Origin: Nocardiopsis prasina DSM 43845 | GTDB taxonomy: Bacteria; Actinomycetota; Actinomycetes; Streptosporangiales; Streptosporangiaceae | Direction of reading: 5' to 3' | Assembly: GCF_000341265.1 (NCBI RefSeq) | Contig: NZ_ANAE01000180.1 | Span: 1-37,906, forward strand | Length of the DNA: 37,906 bases | Shown: positions 34,985-37,906 of the stretch, one piece after another | Layout of the letters: the number at the start of each line of letters is the position of its first letter | Numbering within the stretch: the first letter of the stretch is position 1 | Translations under genes and position numbers: made by a program | Notes under the pieces: model-generated | Databases searched by the model: none | What the model saw: only the letters and a program-made list of their open reading frames with translations | What the model was told of the DNA's origin: nothing

Positions 34985-35310
34985 CACATGCCCGCAGGCC
35001 TCAGAGCACATGCAGGTGTGCGGCACCCTCAGCCCCAAAGGGTTACGCGAAGCCCCGCCACCGGTGGTCGAGCATGCACAGGGCGCGAACCCCTCAAGCC
35101 CAGGGAGTTTGCTAGAAGCCCCGCCACCGGTGGCAGCACACGGGTACCCGTCCACACCCCCTGCACCCCAGGAGGATCGTCCTGTTCGGGTTACTACAGC
35201 ACATGGCGGAACTTCGAACCCCGCACAACTCAAGGCAGCACACACGTGCACGTCCACACCCCTGTGCACCAGGGGGTTTGTCCTGTGCGGGTTACTACAG
35301 CACGTGGGTG
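34985..35310. repeat. Array of degenerate direct repeats with palindromic cores
   Basis: Two repeat families lie in tandem. In the first, GAAGCCCCGCCACCGGTGG recurs exactly at 35049-35067 and 35115-35133 (66-nt period), each preceded by a similar GCCC..GGG(T)TT-like stretch. In the second, a unit of about 70 nt beginning CAGCACAC occurs at 35134-35207 and 35236-35308 (102-nt period). It contains a GTCCACACCCC block and the exact 15-mer GGGTTACTACAGCAC (35188-35202, 35289-35303). Palindromes mark the units: CCACCGGTGG twice, ACGGGTACCCGT (35140-35151) and ACGTGCACGT (35244-35253). Reading frames across it are Cys/Gly/Pro-rich and reflect the repeats. I do not recognise the element. Confidence 0.75.
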
Positions 35311-35362
35311 GGTTTCGCCCCCCCTGGGGCTGAGGTCTGTCTGACGACTCCACTCACAAGAA

Positions 35363-35391
35363 CGGGCGCCCCGCTGGTGGCGGGGCGCCCG
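35363..35391 (-). terminator. Terminator after allB
   Basis: CGGGCGCCCCGC and GCGGGGCGCCCG form a perfect 12-bp stem with a 5-nt loop, 15 nt beyond the allB stop on the minus strand. It marks the right border of the accessory segment. Confidence 0.8.
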
Positions 35392-35405
35392 GGACCGGAA
35401 CCGGG

Positions 35406-36755
35406 TCAGTTCCGGGTGATCATCTGGCCGTTCACGCTGTCCGAGGTGACCTCGGTGCCGCGCAGGATGGTGCGGCGGACCCGGCCCAGGAGGTCGGCGC
35501 CGTCGTAGGCGCTCACCGGGTTGCGGTGCGCCAGGGAGCTGGCCTCCACGTGGAAGGGCTCGTCGGGGGCGAAGACCGCCAGGTCCGCGTCCATACCCGG
35601 GGCGATCGAGCCCTTGCCGGTCACACCGGCCACGCTGGCGGGCCTGGCGGACATCCACTGGACCACCTCGGCGAGCGGGACGCCGCGGCCTCTGGCCTCG
35701 GTCCACATGGCGGACAGGCCCACCTGGAGCCCGGCGACACCGCCCCAAGCGGTGCCGAAGTCACCGGTGTCCAGGTCCTTCAGGTCCGGGGTGCTCGGCG
35801 AGTGGTCGCTGACGACGCAGTCGATCAGCCCGTCCTGGAGCGCGCGCCAGAGGAGGTCGCGGTTGGCGCCGTCACGGATCGGCGGGCAGCACTTGTAGCT
35901 GGTCCCGCCAGCCGGGATCTCCTCGGCTGCCAGCGTGAGGTAGTGCGGGCAGCTCTCCACTGTGAGCGGCACGCCCTCCTGCTTGGCCTGCGCGATGAGC
36001 GGCAGGGCCGAGGCGCTGGACAGGTGCAGGATGTGCGCGCGGACCCCGGTTCGGCGGGCCGTGTCGATCACCAGGGCGATCGCGGCGTTCTCGGCCTCAT
36101 CAGGGCGTGAGGCCAGGAAGTCCGCGTAGTCGCGCCCGGACGCGGCGGGCGCCGAGTCCAGCACCTTGGGGTCCTCCGCGTGCACGATCAGCCTGCCGCC
36201 GAACGCCCTGATGGCCGTGGCGGCGGTGTTCAGCTGCTCCGGGGACAGGTGCCCGAACTCGTCCACCCCGGAGGGCGACAGGAACGCCTTGAACCCGAAC
36301 ACTCCCTCGGACCAGAGGTCGGAGAGGGTGCCGGTGGTGTCGGCTCCGGAGTTCTCCGGGACGGCCCCGCCCCAGAAGCCCACGTCCACGGCGAGCTTGC
36401 CCTCGGCCACGGCTCGTTTGGCCTTGAGGCCGTCGAGCGTGGTGGTGGGCGGCACGCTGTTGAGCGGCATGTCCACGAGGGTGGTCACACCGCCCAGCGC
36501 GGCGGCGCGGGTCGCGCTGGCGAAACCCTCCCACTCGGTGCGGCCGGGCTCGTTGACGTGCACGTGGCTGTCCACGAGGCCGGGGAGGAGGATCTCGTCC
36601 TCGGCCAGGCGCAGCTCGCGGGCGACGTCGACGGGGGCGGCGTCACCGGTGAGGACCCCGGTGATCCTTCCGTCGTCCACGACCACGCTGACGGCGCGCT
36701 CACCCTCGGGGGTGAGGGCGCGGCGGGCGCGTACTACGAGTGCGTGCTCGGTCAA
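35406..36755 (-). CDS. allB: Allantoinase
   Basis: This 449-residue cyclic amidohydrolase opens the allantoin ring to allantoate. Metal-site motifs in order: [12 protein letters not shown] (His-x-His), [11 protein letters not shown] (carbamylated Lys), [17 protein letters not shown] and [10 protein letters not shown] (Asp). KCCPPIR and the C-terminal [14 protein letters not shown] are typical. The length is close to E. coli AllB (453). TTG 36755 is chosen because AGGAG lies 7 nt upstream; GTG 36776 would add 7 residues without a ribosome-binding site. It overlaps or abuts the upstream aldolase-like gene (stop 36757), forming an operon. Confidence 0.95.
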   Translation of the reverse strand: MTEHALVVRARRALTPEGERAVSVVVDDGRITGVLTGDAAPVDVARELRLAEDEILLPGLVDSHVHVNEPGRTEWEGFASATRAAALGGVTTLVDMPLNSVPPTTTLDGLKAKRAVAEGKLAVDVGFWGGAVPENSGADTTGTLSDLWSEGVFGFKAFLSPSGVDEFGHLSPEQLNTAATAIRAFGGRLIVHAEDPKVLDSAPAASGRDYADFLASRPDEAENAAIALVIDTARRTGVRAHILHLSSASALPLIAQAKQEGVPLTVESCPHYLTLAAEEIPAGGTSYKCCPPIRDGANRDLLWRALQDGLIDCVVSDHSPSTPDLKDLDTGDFGTAWGGVAGLQVGLSAMWTEARGRGVPLAEVVQWMSARPASVAGVTGKGSIAPGMDADLAVFAPDEPFHVEASSLAHRNPVSAYDGADLLGRVRRTILRGTEVTSDSVNGQMITRN

Positions 36756-36756
36756 C

Positions 36757-37906
36757 TCACTGCTCCTGTCCGACACGGCGGGTGGCCAGAGCGACGATGG
36801 TACCGGCGTCGGCACCGGCGGCAGTGACCACCTCGGACTCCTCCAGGGCGCCGCAGCGCAGGCCGCTGGCCAGCACTGACGCCAGCGCCTGGGCGGTGGC
36901 CGGTTCGTCCATCACGTTGCCCCCGGCCTGGCCGAGGTAGGCCTTGAGACGGGCTGCGGCGGGGGCGAAGGCCTCTCGGTAGAAGGCGTAGGTGGCCAGG
37001 TAGCGGATGGGGAGCTGGTGGGGGTGCAGGTCCCAGCCCTGGTAGAAGCCGCGCTCCAGGGAGCGGCGGACCAGCCCGGCGTGCAGGTTCCACGCGGAGC
37101 GCACGTCCTCGGGGCTGCCCGTGGGCAGGATGTTGCTGCCCCCGTCGGAGAGCCACACGCCGGTCCCGGCGGCGGCCACCTGCATGACGGCCTTCGCGTA
37201 GTCGGCGGCCGGGTGGGCCAGGCTCTGGTGGGCGGCGGTAATCCCGCAGGCCGCGCTGTAGTCGTAGGTGCCGTAGTGCAGGGCGGTGACCCGGCCCTGG
37301 CCCGCCTGGATCATGCGGGAGACCGCGACGGTGCCGTCGGTGAGCAGGATGGACTGGGGGGTCTCGATCTGGAGCTCGAACCGCAGGCGTCCGGCGGGCA
37401 GGCCGAAGCGCTCCTCAAGGCGCTCACTGACCCACACCATCGCCTCGACCTGCTCCACCGAGGTGATCTTGGGCAGGGTGAGGACGAGGTTTTCCGGGAG
37501 GGAACCGTGTCCCTCCAGCAGGGTCTGGAGGAAGAGGGTGAGCGTGCGGACGCCGCGGTGGCGCCCGGCGGCCTCCATGCCCTTCATCCGGATTCCGAAG
37601 TAGGGGGTGGCCGTCCCCTGCTTCAGGTCCGAGACGAACGCGTTCGCGGTGGCCAGGACGTGGGCGTCCTCGGCCTCGTCACCGGGGGACCCGTAGCCGT
37701 CCTCGAAGTCGGCGCGCAGGTCCTCGATGGGCTCGCGGGCGAGCTTGGCGCGCACCAGCGGGATCGCGTCCGCCACGGCGGCCTCGCTCAGCCCGGTGAT
37801 CCCGGCCAGGTCGGCGGCCTTGGGCGCGTACTCGTCGAGGGAAGCGATCGCCTCCTCGCCCCAGACGGCGGCGAGGCCGGGCTGGATGCGGTCGGCGGGG
37901 AAGTAG
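36757..37906 (-). CDS. Malate synthase/citrate-lyase-like TIM-barrel protein (DUF6986 type), partial
   Basis: About 383 codons are visible and the frame continues past the right edge, so the N-terminus is missing. [11 protein letters not shown] near the start of the visible part resembles the acidic metal/substrate block of malate synthase and citrate-lyase beta proteins. [20 protein letters not shown] and [13 protein letters not shown] (the conserved Glu of the HpcH/CitE barrel) follow, then [15 protein letters not shown] and [15 protein letters not shown]. It is consistently found beside allB in actinomycetes as I recall, so a role in glyoxylate or ureide use is likely but unproven. Alternatives are aldolase or lyase activity on a CoA-free substrate. 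Confidence 0.75.
   Translation of the reverse strand, partial: YFPADRIQPGLAAVWGEEAIASLDEYAPKAADLAGITGLSEAAVADAIPLVRAKLAREPIEDLRADFEDGYGSPGDEAEDAHVLATANAFVSDLKQGTATPYFGIRMKGMEAAGRHRGVRTLTLFLQTLLEGHGSLPENLVLTLPKITSVEQVEAMVWVSERLEERFGLPAGRLRFELQIETPQSILLTDGTVAVSRMIQAGQGRVTALHYGTYDYSAACGITAAHQSLAHPAADYAKAVMQVAAAGTGVWLSDGGSNILPTGSPEDVRSAWNLHAGLVRRSLERGFYQGWDLHPHQLPIRYLATYAFYREAFAPAAARLKAYLGQAGGNVMDEPATAQALASVLASGLRCGALEESEVVTAAGADAGTIVALATRRVGQEQ

Noticed and set aside
34985..35310. CRISPR array
   Set aside because: Units are imperfect, periods differ (66 and 102 nt), spacers are not of equal length and no cas gene is nearby.
34835..35344. Plus- and minus-strand frames across the repeat array, including a Cys-rich minus-strand product
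   Set aside because: They have no ribosome-binding sites, the apparent peptide repeats simply mirror the DNA repeats, and both strands are open equally.

Overview
The window is about 70% GC and has GTG/TTG starts, tightly overlapping operons and gene families typical of a filamentous actinomycete. A Nocardiopsis-like or other Streptosporangiales-like organism fits best; this is inferred from gene content and protein wording, not from a marker gene. Both ends cut through genes.

Positions 1-13.3 kb look like core chromosome. In order: the N-terminal part of a cell-wall-type family 2 glycosyltransferase (-); a small membrane protein; a zinc operon (ATPase, permease, Zur) behind a Zur-like box (+); a secreted sphingomyelinase-like phosphodiesterase; a coupled pair of small uncharacterised genes; two tandem SGNH hydrolases; uppS and recO (-); a surface CAP-domain protein (+); and leuA (-). 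leuA has a clear attenuator: a 15-residue leader peptide with four consecutive Leu codons followed by a strong hairpin.

Positions 13.5-18.3 kb hold a divergent module of lesser-known genes. On the minus strand are a degenerate RsbW-like ATPase and a PIMT-like methyltransferase. On the plus strand are an XRE/TPR regulator and a SLOG/LOG-like Rossmann protein. A stretch without an intact gene follows and ends in a perfect 13-bp hairpin, which may mark a decayed gene. A secreted M14 zinc carboxypeptidase comes next.

Positions 19.9-37.9 kb are a purine-catabolism locus. Uric acid enters through an NCS2 permease and is converted by uricase, UraH and UraD to allantoin. Allantoinase and allantoicase take it to ureidoglycolate. 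Glyoxylate is then salvaged by Gcl, tartronate semialdehyde reductase and hydroxypyruvate isomerase. A LysR regulator and a malate-synthase/citrate-lyase-like protein accompany the set. The hyi and uraD promoters, which face away from each other, share a 15-bp palindromic operator. The Gcl carries Glu at residue 51, where the E. coli enzyme has Val.

The purine locus is split between alc and allB by about 5.3 kb of accessory DNA (30.06-35.34 kb). This segment contains a frameshifted IS5-type transposase remnant, a lipoprotein alpha/beta-hydrolase, a membrane protein, a broken TetR gene, a broken flavin monooxygenase fragment, an intact TetR paralogue with matching palindromic operators, and a non-coding array of degenerate repeats. 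It is the most recently rearranged part of the window.
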